A DNA stretch of 31,048 bases from CAYJGN01 sp964369635 (GTDB lineage Bacteria > Bacillota > Clostridia > Oscillospirales > Ruminococcaceae): assembly GCA_964369635.1 (NCBI GenBank), contig CAYJGN010000023.1:1-31048 (forward strand). Direction: 5' to 3'. The notes under the pieces were generated by a model. The model saw only the letters and a list, made by a program, of their open reading frames with translations, ran no database searches and was not told the origin of the DNA. The position numbers and the translations under genes are program-made. Below are positions 15,586-24,484 of the stretch, piece after piece. Each line of letters begins with the position of its first letter. Within the stretch, counting starts at the first letter, position 1.

Positions 15586-16171
15586 AAGTTATCAACGTCC
15601 AATCTCCATAAGAGGTAATACTGTTTGTTATATCGTCATAGGTTGCGCTATCAAGGCTAAACCCTATCCTATAAGTAGCGAAGCCAGTAAGACTTTGGTT
15701 TAAGGGGTCAATGTCTATCACTACATCGAAATAGATGATACCCGAGATATTGCTACCTGAAACAGAAAGCTGCGAATCAATAGTGCAGTCAAAGGTATGG
15801 GTAACGATATCATAGCCACTTCCGCTATCCGAGAGTACCGACTCATCAACTGAAAGGCTCATACTGTCGAAATTCGGGGAGTTTGCTGGATCTGCATTAT
15901 AGTTATAAGCACCGCCGACGATAGCTGTTTGAAGATTTATACTGCCGGCAGTCTCAACGGTTGAATTTAGCATCTGATGAAGGGTTATCTGCAAAGATTC
16001 CGCTAAAAGGTCAATTTTCGTCTTATCTTTTTGCGTTTGAGTTACCGAGGCGGCACTTAGCGCACTCGACAACGTAACAGCGCCGATTGTTATTAAAAAG
16101 AGCATGCAAGCAAGGACTATCATTAGCGATGCGCCTTTTTTATCTTTTATAAGTCTCTTAAATCTATGCAC
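15566..16171 (-). CDS. Minor prepilin lacking Glu5 (PilX/GspK-like)
   Basis: A 201-residue protein with leader HRFKRLIKDKKG and hydrophobic segment ASLMIVLACMLFLITIGAVT. Mature position 5 is Ile rather than Glu, as in GspK/PilX-type subunits that sit at the very tip. A GTG start at 16171 is chosen: AAAGGAGG lies 7 bases upstream. An in-frame ATG at 16204, directly after the previous stop, has no ribosome site. The segment after the helix (AASVTQTQKDKTKIDLLAESL) fits the family's long N-terminal helix. It overlaps the next gene by 20 bases. Confidence 0.8.
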   Translation of the reverse strand: MHRFKRLIKDKKGASLMIVLACMLFLITIGAVTLSSALSAASVTQTQKDKTKIDLLAESLQITLHQMLNSTVETAGSINLQTAIVGGAYNYNADPANSPNFDSMSLSVDESVLSDSGSGYDIVTHTFDCTIDSQLSVSGSNISGIIYFDVVIDIDPLNQSLTGFATYRIGFSLDSATYDDITNSITSYGDWTLITYEKLQN

Positions 16172-16204
16172 CTTAAGGCCTCCTTTTCTGTTAAATTTTA
16201 TCAT

Positions 16205-19200
16205 CTAAGGTGTAACTATATCGAATGACTCAAGTCTATCGATATAAATATTGCTATAAATGTTTCCATTTTCTATTATATTGCTCTTATATCCTATACT
16301 AATTGCAAATTCACCGTCTGCTCCTGTATAGCTCACCTGATAGCTTACTTTAACCGAATTTGTCTGGGTTAAATTTAGAAGAGTTATCTCTGTATAGTCA
16401 TCTGCAGTATCAGCTGTTCCATTGTCGTTTGTCGAAATTGTATAGTCGGCACCGTCTACAAGCGGAGTTTTTGCAGTTCCGTCAATCTCTATTGCGAGTG
16501 AACTATCAACGAAGTCAAATCCGCTCGGCAGAGCTATTACCATTTCGCCATCTCTTGTAAAGCCTGCTTTATCTGACGATGTTAGTGTTGTTTCTATTGG
16601 AATAACTATCTCGGCGCCTGTGTTATCTATCGGAGTTGTTCCGCCGTTTATAGTTGTAGTAATAGCAGTTGCTGGTGCGATAAATACCTTATCGCTCACC
16701 ATCTCAAGTGGGCTTACAACCGACGCTGCATTGAGAGTAATATTTGTCTTAATCGCTATATAGAAATAGTCGGTAGCTGTTGGAGTTGTGAATTCAGCTG
16801 TTGTAAACTCTGTTTTAGCACTTAAATCAAAGCTCACTGTCAACTTCTCACCTGCCGCTACTGTTATATAGTTAAGCGGTGACATATCTATAACTATTTT
16901 ATTTTCTGCTGCATCATAGCTATAGCTAAGTCCAGTACTTACAGTAGCACCTGTATTATCAAGAAGCAGTATCTTCTTACTACCATCTAAAAGCGTTGAT
17001 ACATCTATATAATCCGAATAGCTTGACAATGTTATCTCAAGGGTTTCGATTGCATCTGCTGTGAAATCAACTATGCCGAGGTTTGTGATATCGAGCGCAA
17101 CTGCAACATCACTTCCAGCTGCTACAACATTGTTTCGCTCTCCGTTAAAGAGCATTTCAACACTCATAACATTATCGATTGTCGCAACGCCATCGCCCTC
17201 AAATTCTGTATGCTGTCTTGCGCGGTTGCGAGCGTATGGAACATTTGCTATCTCAAGTCCATCTATTGGAACAGGGTAGTCATTCGATGCTTGGTTAAAC
17301 CAATTTTCATGACTTATATTAGTGCCGCCAGCAAGGAATCTTAAATTCAGTAGCGTACTTTCATATCCAATAACTTCAACTCCAGTCGGTGCGCCACCGA
17401 TATCGAGTGAGTTATAGTCGAATGGCATATAGGTGATATTGTCATCTGAATAGCTCAAACCTTTGAGGAATACGTTACTTGAACTTGTAAATCCACCATT
17501 AAAGCTGCCGAATATTGGATAAATTGTATCAACTACATCATCGCTTGTGGTATCCATACCTGGAGCAAGGGCTAAGTATATGTTGTCGTTTATAACACCC
17601 TCATTGTCCACATAGACCCCTGAAGCGATAAACTCATCATGCACTATTCCGCCAACAATACCGCCGATAGAATAGCGTGGGTTTTCACTGGTGAGCAACG
17701 CTTCCGCTGCCGGGTCATAGCTAACAGGAGATACAGGGTTACCTGCGTCATCTACCCCATTATATACAACAAGGTTGTTATCTATAACGCTTCCATCAAG
17801 CGCAACACCAACTATACCACCGATAAAGTTATCGTATGCTGTTATCGTTGTGTTGATAACCGCTGAGTTTAGAACTTCTCCGCTGTTGTTGCCGGCAATT
17901 CCGCCAACACCGTGCGAGCGTTTTCCATAAGTGAGCGCTGAACCTACCTCATGACGGATAATAGTTGTGTTCTCAACTACTGCATTTTCAATAGTGCCGC
18001 TATTTCTTGCAACAACTCCGCCAACTTCTGACGGACGGTTAGTTCCTGTGCCATAATTCCAGAAGGTACCGAGAACAGTTGAGTTTGTTATTGTTATATT
18101 GCTAATAGTTCCTCTGTTTTCAGCAGCAAATACACCTGAGATCGTAAGACCTTGCGATGTCATATTGAAGTTTGTTATGTTCAAGTCGTAAACATTGCCG
18201 TTCTCGCCTATAACTTCAAATAGTCCAACATGACTCGTAACTGCACTCTTACTTAAGTTTTCTATAGTTTTGCCGTTACCATTATAATCGCCCTCAAATG
18301 GATATGTTATAGCGGAAACTGAACCGGCATTATGAAGATTTGACCAGGAGCCTGAATTACCACCATATTTTAAGCAGTTATAGGTATACCAAGGATTTGC
18401 AATAGTGTATGACCATGTTGTTGGGTATGGCGATATGACTGCGCCAAAGTTTGCAAGATTAATATCTATCTCTTGATAGAAATTAGAGTTTACTGATTCG
18501 GAATTTGCATAGTAACCAATATTGTTTAAATGTCTTGCTGAACGCACACTATAAACCATAGCGGCCGCATCAGTTGCATCTTCTGTGTAGATCGCTTTTG
18601 CAAAGAGTGGGTTAATATACCAAGTTTCTGGAGTACCCCTACCGTCTGATAGTTGCAGTGCAAGAACATCAGTAGTATCGTTATAGGTAGCGTTGCTCAC
18701 AGCACTGCTAAAGGTGCTGTTGCTTATAGCAACGAATGATTCTATATCAGTAGATGTTGGGTCGGATTTGAATCGGTCTGTAAACTCATCATATCGCAAA
18801 TTCTCATTGTAATAATTTAGCCAGCTTGTTGTGGATGCTGCAGATATAGTCACGCCATTCACTGTAAAGGTAATATCATTAGGATTTAGCATTGAATATG
18901 GACGATTAACATTAATTCCATAACCATCGCTTAGAATTCTGTATGGCGAATCAACTGTTATATCCTTAAGGGTGTTTACCACTATATTTCCCGTTGAATC
19001 AATCTGATATATACCTATTTCCGGGCTCGTTGAGGCAAGCTCATTTCCATAAATCTCATAGTAGATAAACTCTGCTTCAAAAGGCTCAAGTGTTGCAACG
19101 GGCCATGCAAAGTTCATATCTCTCACGATAGACCCTGTATCTATTGAATCGTTATTTGGCAGAATATTGCCGTAATATGGGTATGGGTACTGCAAACTGC

Positions 19201-21559
19201 TAACTGTTGTACCGTCTCCTGGGTCGGTAACAGTTGTATCGAAGTTATATAGTCTTGTTGTACCATCAGACGCTACCATAAAGTTTTTATAGAAATCGCT
19301 ATCCGGATTTTGCATATCTGTATAGATATCGTTTGTGCTGATGGCTTTACCATATCCATAGGTTAATGTATTGCTATTTAGATTTGTTGTACTTGTTGGG
19401 TCGGTGGTGTTGCCAACTTGCGGTGTGAGTGTATATGATGTTGGTCTAACTGCGTCGCCCACAAGATAGTAACAGCTATTTTCGTCTATAGCTCGTGCTA
19501 CGTTTTCTTCTATCGTGTCGTTACCTGAGAGATTCTCACCGATAATAGGGTAATCATATCGAACTCTATTGCTATAAGCGCTTCCCTTCTCTTCATAAGG
19601 GGCTACCGCGAGATAGAGGATATGGTTTATTGCGTTTTCAGAAACGCTGTCGCCCACAAGGCCAACAACTCCGCCGATAAAGTCACCCTCACTCCGACCG
19701 TAGTCAGCTTCGCTGTTTGTTCCGTTATCAAGGTCGTAAATCGGAGCAACATCGCTATCTGAAGAAATTGTTATATGGCTAATTCCACCGTTTGAAAATC
19801 CTGTAACAACTCCTGCGTATTTGCCATCGTCTGGGTTAGATCCTGGATAATAAGCAGGGGTATTTTTAACCTCAACATAAGGGTTTATAAATGTTAGACG
19901 AGAGACTTCACCTGTCGTAGTGATCGCCTCAAAAAGACCTACCGAGCGGTTTATTGCATCGGCTGGGAATTCTGTATAATCTGCAGGGTCTGTATCAAAG
20001 TTCACATCGAAGACAAATAGGTTTTGAATAGTACGTACACCTGTGTTTGTGCCCTCTGTATAAAGGCCAGTGTAGCTTCCAAGCAGTGGGGGAATAGGGG
20101 ACATCTTGAGGTTCCACTCCTCGTCGGTACCGCTGTTTGCAAAGTCTCCCGCTATCTCAATAAAGCCGTTATCGTGTGCAAAATCGATATCTGCTATCTG
20201 CGAATAGGTATAGTCGGCATCATCATCTATATGGCGAATGTTTGAAAGATGCCTTGATGTTGTAATATAAGCTGTAGGGTTTGCAGAAACTGCAAGGTTT
20301 GATTCATCTGCAAATAGCGGGTGTTTAGGGTTTGACTGTACAGGAAGGGCTGCTGGATTGCTGCTATCTACAATAGTTGCAGTAATTTCAGACACGCCAT
20401 TTAAATCAAGAGTGTTTCCATCTATATCGACAAGGTTCGCTATAGAATATTTATATCTCTCATCGTTCTCACCGCTCATATCGCCGCCGACATAATCAAG
20501 CACCCAGATAAATCTCGCGAAATCAGGGTCACCTGTTAGCGAGTCGTTTCGATAAATAAGAATATCTCGGCTACCATCGTCAAAGGCTTCAAGCGCATCT
20601 TCAAGGGTTTCGTTTGTAGCATAGTTTGACAAAACTATATCATCTGCTATGAGACTTCCATAACCCGATAGAGATAAATCAAATGTTGGGGTAGGGGTTG
20701 CTTCAAGCAGAGCCTTTTCGATAAAAATTTCAGCATAGAGAATATTCTCAAGAGCTGCGCCGTCATTTCTATCATTGACGGTTCCGCCTATTAAGTTCTT
20801 GTTAAACTGGCTAATTCCTGGTAGTATCGCGGTATCGTCTTGGCCGTCATCATAGCCGTCGTAGATATTTATAGATATCTGGAAGGTCTTATCAGGCGCT
20901 ACTTCGCCTGTATAGTCAACGCCATAGTACCCTTGCTCTCTCTCAATTGCTATGTCATCATATAGCTCAGCGCGGGGTCCCATTATATCAGAAGTCGAGT
21001 CTGCTGTTGCAGTATAGCTAAATTCTGAAACTCTTTCATCATCGGTATAGAAGACAGATAATATTTTACCTGTCAGAATATTGTACTCTATAAGAATTGT
21101 ACCCTCAAGTATCTCGCTATCGCGAATTCCCGGCATCAAAAGCTGGGTGACAGGGTGATCTAAATCTTCACCAGCGGGTTTTGAGAGGTAGCGAACATAG
21201 TTATCCTGTCCGTTTTCAAGGTCGGGGGCAGGATAGTTCACATCGGTTAGTAAATTATAGACGTTATTCGTGTCTGTAAGCGCTGGATCGAGCTCGTCGG
21301 TATAGTCACCTGCAAGATCGGTCTCAAAATACTTGCCCGAAATCTCAGCGCCATAGGCTGATTTCAAGTTTCCAAGCGCCCTTATCTGGGTTAATTGATT
21401 TTGCGCCGTTAGATATATAAGCTTTGCTGTATCTGTTCTCGTAAGCTGTTCAGCGCGTGCCAAATAGTTAAAAAGCGATGGCACAGCAATTAAAGCTGTA
21501 ATCACAACTATAGTAAGCACAACTATCATTTCAATTAATGTAAAACCTTTTTTTCTCAT
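16205..21559 (-). CDS. Giant prepilin-like adhesin
   Basis: A 1784-residue protein about ten times the normal pilin size. It opens with a class III prepilin signal: leader MRKKG, then FTLIEMIVVLTIVVITALIA (Glu5 present) and an amphipathic helix. The remainder is extracellular. Two related modules with an RHLxNI core, QIaDIdfa and VGLFE..I (about residues 415-620 and 985-1230) are followed by GLUG-like beta-helix motifs such as GGVVARNSGTIENAVVENT and GGIAGNNSGEVLNSAVINT (about 1100-1320). Two beta-sandwich-like stretches close the protein (about 1466-1784). There is no C-terminal anchor. The ATG at 21559 is used; a TTG precedes it. It lies between pilD and three minor prepilins, so it probably joins the pilus tip. 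Function inferred. Confidence 0.85.
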   Translation of the reverse strand: MRKKGFTLIEMIVVLTIVVITALIAVPSLFNYLARAEQLTRTDTAKLIYLTAQNQLTQIRALGNLKSAYGAEISGKYFETDLAGDYTDELDPALTDTNNVYNLLTDVNYPAPDLENGQDNYVRYLSKPAGEDLDHPVTQLLMPGIRDSEILEGTILIEYNILTGKILSVFYTDDERVSEFSYTATADSTSDIMGPRAELYDDIAIEREQGYYGVDYTGEVAPDKTFQISINIYDGYDDGQDDTAILPGISQFNKNLIGGTVNDRNDGAALENILYAEIFIEKALLEATPTPTFDLSLSGYGSLIADDIVLSNYATNETLEDALEAFDDGSRDILIYRNDSLTGDPDFARFIWVLDYVGGDMSGENDERYKYSIANLVDIDGNTLDLNGVSEITATIVDSSNPAALPVQSNPKHPLFADESNLAVSANPTAYITTSRHLSNIRHIDDDADYTYSQIADIDFAHDNGFIEIAGDFANSGTDEEWNLKMSPIPPLLGSYTGLYTEGTNTGVRTIQNLFVFDVNFDTDPADYTEFPADAINRSVGLFEAITTTGEVSRLTFINPYVEVKNTPAYYPGSNPDDGKYAGVVTGFSNGGISHITISSDSDVAPIYDLDNGTNSEADYGRSEGDFIGGVVGLVGDSVSENAINHILYLAVAPYEEKGSAYSNRVRYDYPIIGENLSGNDTIEENVARAIDENSCYYLVGDAVRPTSYTLTPQVGNTTDPTSTTNLNSNTLTYGYGKAISTNDIYTDMQNPDSDFYKNFMVASDGTTRLYNFDTTVTDPGDGTTVSSLQYPYPYYGNILPNNDSIDTGSIVRDMNFAWPVATLEPFEAEFIYYEIYGNELASTSPEIGIYQIDSTGNIVVNTLKDITVDSPYRILSDGYGINVNRPYSMLNPNDITFTVNGVTISAASTTSWLNYYNENLRYDEFTDRFKSDPTSTDIESFVAISNSTFSSAVSNATYNDTTDVLALQLSDGRGTPETWYINPLFAKAIYTEDATDAAAMVYSVRSARHLNNIGYYANSESVNSNFYQEIDINLANFGAVISPYPTTWSYTIANPWYTYNCLKYGGNSGSWSNLHNAGSVSAITYPFEGDYNGNGKTIENLSKSAVTSHVGLFEVIGENGNVYDLNITNFNMTSQGLTISGVFAAENRGTISNITITNSTVLGTFWNYGTGTNRPSEVGGVVARNSGTIENAVVENTTIIRHEVGSALTYGKRSHGVGGIAGNNSGEVLNSAVINTTITAYDNFIGGIVGVALDGSVIDNNLVVYNGVDDAGNPVSPVSYDPAAEALLTSENPRYSIGGIVGGIVHDEFIASGVYVDNEGVINDNIYLALAPGMDTTSDDVVDTIYPIFGSFNGGFTSSSNVFLKGLSYSDDNITYMPFDYNSLDIGGAPTGVEVIGYESTLLNLRFLAGGTNISHENWFNQASNDYPVPIDGLEIANVPYARNRARQHTEFEGDGVATIDNVMSVEMLFNGERNNVVAAGSDVAVALDITNLGIVDFTADAIETLEITLSSYSDYIDVSTLLDGSKKILLLDNTGATVSTGLSYSYDAAENKIVIDMSPLNYITVAAGEKLTVSFDLSAKTEFTTAEFTTPTATDYFYIAIKTNITLNAASVVSPLEMVSDKVFIAPATAITTTINGGTTPIDNTGAEIVIPIETTLTSSDKAGFTRDGEMVIALPSGFDFVDSSLAIEIDGTAKTPLVDGADYTISTNDNGTADTADDYTEITLLNLTQTNSVKVSYQVSYTGADGEFAISIGYKSNIIENGNIYSNIYIDRLESFDIVTP

Positions 21560-21574
21560 CAAACCACTCTCAAA

Positions 21575-22342
21575 TTAAAATATTATTAGGCTCAGATACC
21601 AGTTCAATATCCTCTCGCCAAAAACCGTGCCGCCGACAAGGCCAATAGCCAGTGCCGGACAGAACGCGACTTTGCTCGTATACTCTCGTTTAAATAATAA
21701 CTTTCTTATAACAAATATCATTCCAAGCGACCCCATCAAAAGAACCGCAAACAGAAATGACATCACTATACCTTTTGTCCCGATAAGCAGACCTGCCGCC
21801 GCCATGAGCTTTATATCGGCACCGCCAAACCCTCCGGTAATCATTGCTAATACCGCCATAGGTAGGCTAATTGCAAAAGCACCTATTAGCATTGCGACTA
21901 TCTCCTCAGGGTAGATAATCATCTTTGGTATAGCGAGTAGAGCGATGATTATATGGAGCCTGTCGGGGATTTCCATAGTATCTATATCTATAAAGGCAAT
22001 TACCACTAAAACTGCGAAGAAAATTGCATAGATAACCGCAAGCTCGAGTAACATTATCCCGTATATATATCCACATATAGCGAAGAGAATCGCTGTTAAA
22101 AGCTCAACTGCCGCATACCTTGGGGAAATCTTCTCACCGCAGTGTCCGCATTTTCCACGAAGGAATATGTAGGATAAAACGGGGATAAGCATTAGCGGGG
22201 TGAGTGTTTTTTTGCAGTTTGGGCAGTAGCTCCGCCCTTTTGCAACTGAAATACCTTTTGGCATACGATAGATACAGACGTTTAAAAAACTGCCGATTAT
22301 TAAGCCAAAAAGAGCAAATATAGATGTTATATATACTGTCAT
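21575..22342 (-). CDS. pilD: Prepilin peptidase (PilD/GspO family)
   Basis: A 255-residue polytopic membrane aspartic protease that cuts the leader from all prepilins of this locus and usually methylates the new N-terminus. The cytoplasmic zinc motif is complete (Cys40, Cys43, Cys65, Cys68 in CPNC and CGHC), as expected for the bifunctional form. The catalytic aspartates are Asp119 in FIDIDTMEIPD and Asp176 in GGFGGADIKLM, the GxGxxD-type motif. The ribosome site is weak (AGGA about 12 bases upstream). The gene lies 173 bases after the last major pilin, with a strong hairpin between, and 12 bases before the giant prepilin. Confidence 0.95.
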   Translation of the reverse strand: MTVYITSIFALFGLIIGSFLNVCIYRMPKGISVAKGRSYCPNCKKTLTPLMLIPVLSYIFLRGKCGHCGEKISPRYAAVELLTAILFAICGYIYGIMLLELAVIYAIFFAVLVVIAFIDIDTMEIPDRLHIIIALLAIPKMIIYPEEIVAMLIGAFAISLPMAVLAMITGGFGGADIKLMAAAGLLIGTKGIVMSFLFAVLLMGSLGMIFVIRKLLFKREYTSKVAFCPALAIGLVGGTVFGERILNWYLSLIIF

Positions 22343-22418
22343 TTGAAAAATCGTCCTTAAACTTTCTGTAACGATACAGTATTACCAAAATAAAACTGTT
22401 TTTTGTGATCTTAAAATC

Positions 22419-22499
22419 AAAGCGTCGCATTTACAACTAAAACATGCCTTGTGCCATTGCAAGTTTTAGCCGTAAATCCGACGCTTTACGCCGGATTTA
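22419..22499 (-). promoter_or_regulatory. Long hairpin with a competing hairpin between the pilins and pilD
   Basis: AAAGCGTCGCATTTAC (22419-22434) pairs with GTAAATCCGACGCTTT (22472-22487) over 16 positions with one mismatch. It continues through a 2x2 internal loop into CTAAAACATGC/GCAAGTTTTAG (22437-22447/22459-22469, one mismatch), about 27 bp in all. A second hairpin, TAAATCCG (22473-22480) with CGGATTTA (22492-22499), uses the same 22473-22480 segment, so the two exclude each other. No T-run follows on the minus strand, so this looks like mRNA stabilisation, processing or attenuation rather than a simple terminator. Confidence 0.6.
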
Positions 22500-22515
22500 T
22501 CTAAAATATTAAATT

Positions 22516-23061
22516 TTAAATTGTTTGAAGCATACGAGCATCTACATATAGAGCGTTTGAATTTGGGTTTATAACCTCATCGAGATATCCTGTAACGCCA
22601 TCTACCGCGTGGTAGAGCATTATGTTTGCAGGAGTTGCCTCGACACCAGCAGGTCTGTATGAAACCCAGTTTACACTACCAGTTGATAGAGTTACATGGA
22701 AGGTGAATGAACCATCCCAGTTTGAACCGAGGAATTCATCAACAGCTTCAAGGTAAGGACCAGTTAGGTCAGCTCTTGTTAAAACAGCAGTTGAATATAG
22801 CTGATTTGTTGCTGGAGCTGTACCAATATCAGCTCCTACTCTGTTTGCGGGCTCAGCCGGATTATGAGTTGTTGTTGCCGCTTCGAGAGCGTTGAATAGT
22901 GTTTCAGCAGCGCCTTTATCAGCTGTTTCTTGAGCGTCGTTACGGTATCCGCTAACAGCAGGAACTGCAATAGCTATAAGTACAACAATTATAAGTATAA
23001 CTACAAGCATCTCTATAAGCGTAAAACCTTTTTTATTTTTTAAGTTCATTAGTTTTTGCAT
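22516..23061 (-). CDS. Major pilin paralogue 1 (type IV prepilin)
   Basis: A 181-residue prepilin with leader MQKLMNLKNKKG, mature start FTLIEMLVVILIIVVLIAIA (Glu5 present) and the helix PAVSGYRNDAQETADKGA. The soluble head is short and rich in Ala and Thr and has no clear family. It is the third of three tandem paralogues that share almost the same N-terminal 40 residues but differ beyond them. AAAGGG lies 7 bases before the ATG. Last pilin before the long intergenic hairpin. Confidence 0.92.
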   Translation of the reverse strand: MQKLMNLKNKKGFTLIEMLVVILIIVVLIAIAVPAVSGYRNDAQETADKGAAETLFNALEAATTTHNPAEPANRVGADIGTAPATNQLYSTAVLTRADLTGPYLEAVDEFLGSNWDGSFTFHVTLSTGSVNWVSYRPAGVEATPANIMLYHAVDGVTGYLDEVINPNSNALYVDARMLQTI

Positions 23062-23117
23062 AAATCTGCCCTTTCTATTTTTTTAGTATTTGGATAAATT
23101 AATTGACCGAGTTTTAT

Positions 23118-23678
23118 TTAATAGTTGTGGATATATGGTGACGCATTATAAGGAGCGCCGAGCTCATCTGCATATCCTGAAATGCCGTTCTCGACATCAT
23201 AGACATAAACTCTATGTGTATGAGCAGTTCTGCCGCCGTTGAGACTATTGTCATTATCGTGGTATGAAACCCAGATAATGCTATTATCGTCTATATCATA
23301 ACCAAATTTAAATTTACCCGGAAATTCTGTTCCGCCAATAGCTGACAAAATTCCGCCCATTAATGGAGTACCATATCCACCTGCTGGATCCATTACCTGA
23401 TTTGTTGCAAGAAGGTTTCTGGTTGCATCATCTGGATCGGTGTATGGGCTCATAAATACTTCTGTAGCAGAGATATATTCGATCTCGGTTAGTACAGCTT
23501 CTGCCGCTGTATAAAGAGTTTTTGCAGCACCTTCATCGGCTGTTTCAGTCGCATTTTCTCTGTATGAATTAACTGCAGGAACTGCTATTGCTATAAGGAT
23601 GACGACAATCAAAATGACTATCAGCATCTCAATAAGGGTAAAACCCTTTTTGTTTTTTAGTTGCATAAGTTTTTGCAT
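23118..23678 (-). CDS. Major pilin paralogue 2 (type IV prepilin)
   Basis: A 186-residue prepilin with leader MQKLMQLKNKKG, then FTLIEMLIVILIVVILIAIA. Its first 40 residues match those of the neighbouring pilins apart from a few conservative changes; the head (from about residue 55) is different, Asp/Tyr/Gly-rich, and ends with YADELGAPYNASPYIHNY. AAAGGA lies about 8 bases before the ATG. Probably polymerised, alone or mixed with its paralogues, into the pilus shaft. Confidence 0.92.
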   Translation of the reverse strand: MQKLMQLKNKKGFTLIEMLIVILIVVILIAIAVPAVNSYRENATETADEGAAKTLYTAAEAVLTEIEYISATEVFMSPYTDPDDATRNLLATNQVMDPAGGYGTPLMGGILSAIGGTEFPGKFKFGYDIDDNSIIWVSYHDNDNSLNGGRTAHTHRVYVYDVENGISGYADELGAPYNASPYIHNY

Positions 23679-23725
23679 ATTTTAATCCTTTCTCATCTTA
23701 TTTTTAAAATTATATGCACGTTTAA

Positions 23726-24337
23726 CTATGGTCTGTAAGCGTCCAAATTTGCAGATGTGTACCCGCCTGCTGGATTCACTTCAAGCAGTCTATCAACTGC
23801 TTCCGATAGGTAAGCAGGCTCTCTGAGTGCTGTATTTGAGTTTAAGAAGTGATAGTGGTAAAGCATTACCGACTCATCGCTTGTTAAACTATCGCTTGGC
23901 CAGTATGATAGCCAATACAAGTGCATACCAACACCTGTTGAATAGGTGCTTCCAAATGTATAACTAAATTTAAAGTTACCTTGGAAATTTGGGCCTAGAT
24001 AGTCTGCTAATAGTCCGTAAAACGCTCTGGTGTTTGCGTTATAGGTACCTGAGGTGTCCTCTGAGATAGCGACGATTTCATCATAATCGAGGTTACCTGA
24101 TGTATACCTATCAACACCACCTGATACAGTACCTGGTCTTTCGCGAACAAGAGCCGATTCAATTGCCGTAGTTATTGTCTCGATTGCTCCTTCGTCCTGT
24201 GTTCTCTGTGCATCACGACGGTAGCCTGCAACTGCGGGAACCGCGATTGCGATGAGTATGACGACAATCAAAATGACTATCAACATCTCAATTAGGGTAA
24301 ATCCTTTTTTGTTCTTCATTTCCTTGAGCTTTTGCAT
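23726..24337 (-). CDS. Major pilin paralogue 3 (type IV prepilin), first in the cluster
   Basis: A 203-residue prepilin with leader MQKLKEMKNKKG, then FTLIEMLIVILIVVILIAIA. It is the first pilin after pilT, with a 147-base gap in front that could hold a separate promoter, although I see none of good quality. The head is Tyr/Ser/Gly-rich, with the segments HLYWLSYWPSD and LSEAVDRLLEVNPAGGYTSANL. The segment SEAVDRLLEVNP resembles the end regions of the other two pilins (LDEVINPN and ADELGAPY), which suggests a shared C-terminal fold. AAAGGA lies about 9 bases before the ATG. Confidence 0.92.
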   Translation of the reverse strand: MQKLKEMKNKKGFTLIEMLIVILIVVILIAIAVPAVAGYRRDAQRTQDEGAIETITTAIESALVRERPGTVSGGVDRYTSGNLDYDEIVAISEDTSGTYNANTRAFYGLLADYLGPNFQGNFKFSYTFGSTYSTGVGMHLYWLSYWPSDSLTSDESVMLYHYHFLNSNTALREPAYLSEAVDRLLEVNPAGGYTSANLDAYRP

Positions 24338-24484
24338 AGATTTTTTCCTTTCGTTAATTAATAATAAATTTTTTGCTCGACTTGAACTTTGCTTTTATTT
24401 GCAAATTTCCATATGTTATTTATCTCCTATATGTAACTTATGAAAATCTACTAATCATATTTTTGCGAAAACTTGGGGCATTCT

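Noticed and set aside
24380..24430. Five-codon open frame (MEICK) after a GGAG-like site upstream of the first pilin, as a leader peptide
   Set aside because: The spacing is long (about 11 bases), there is no attenuator hairpin after it, and such short frames are common by chance.
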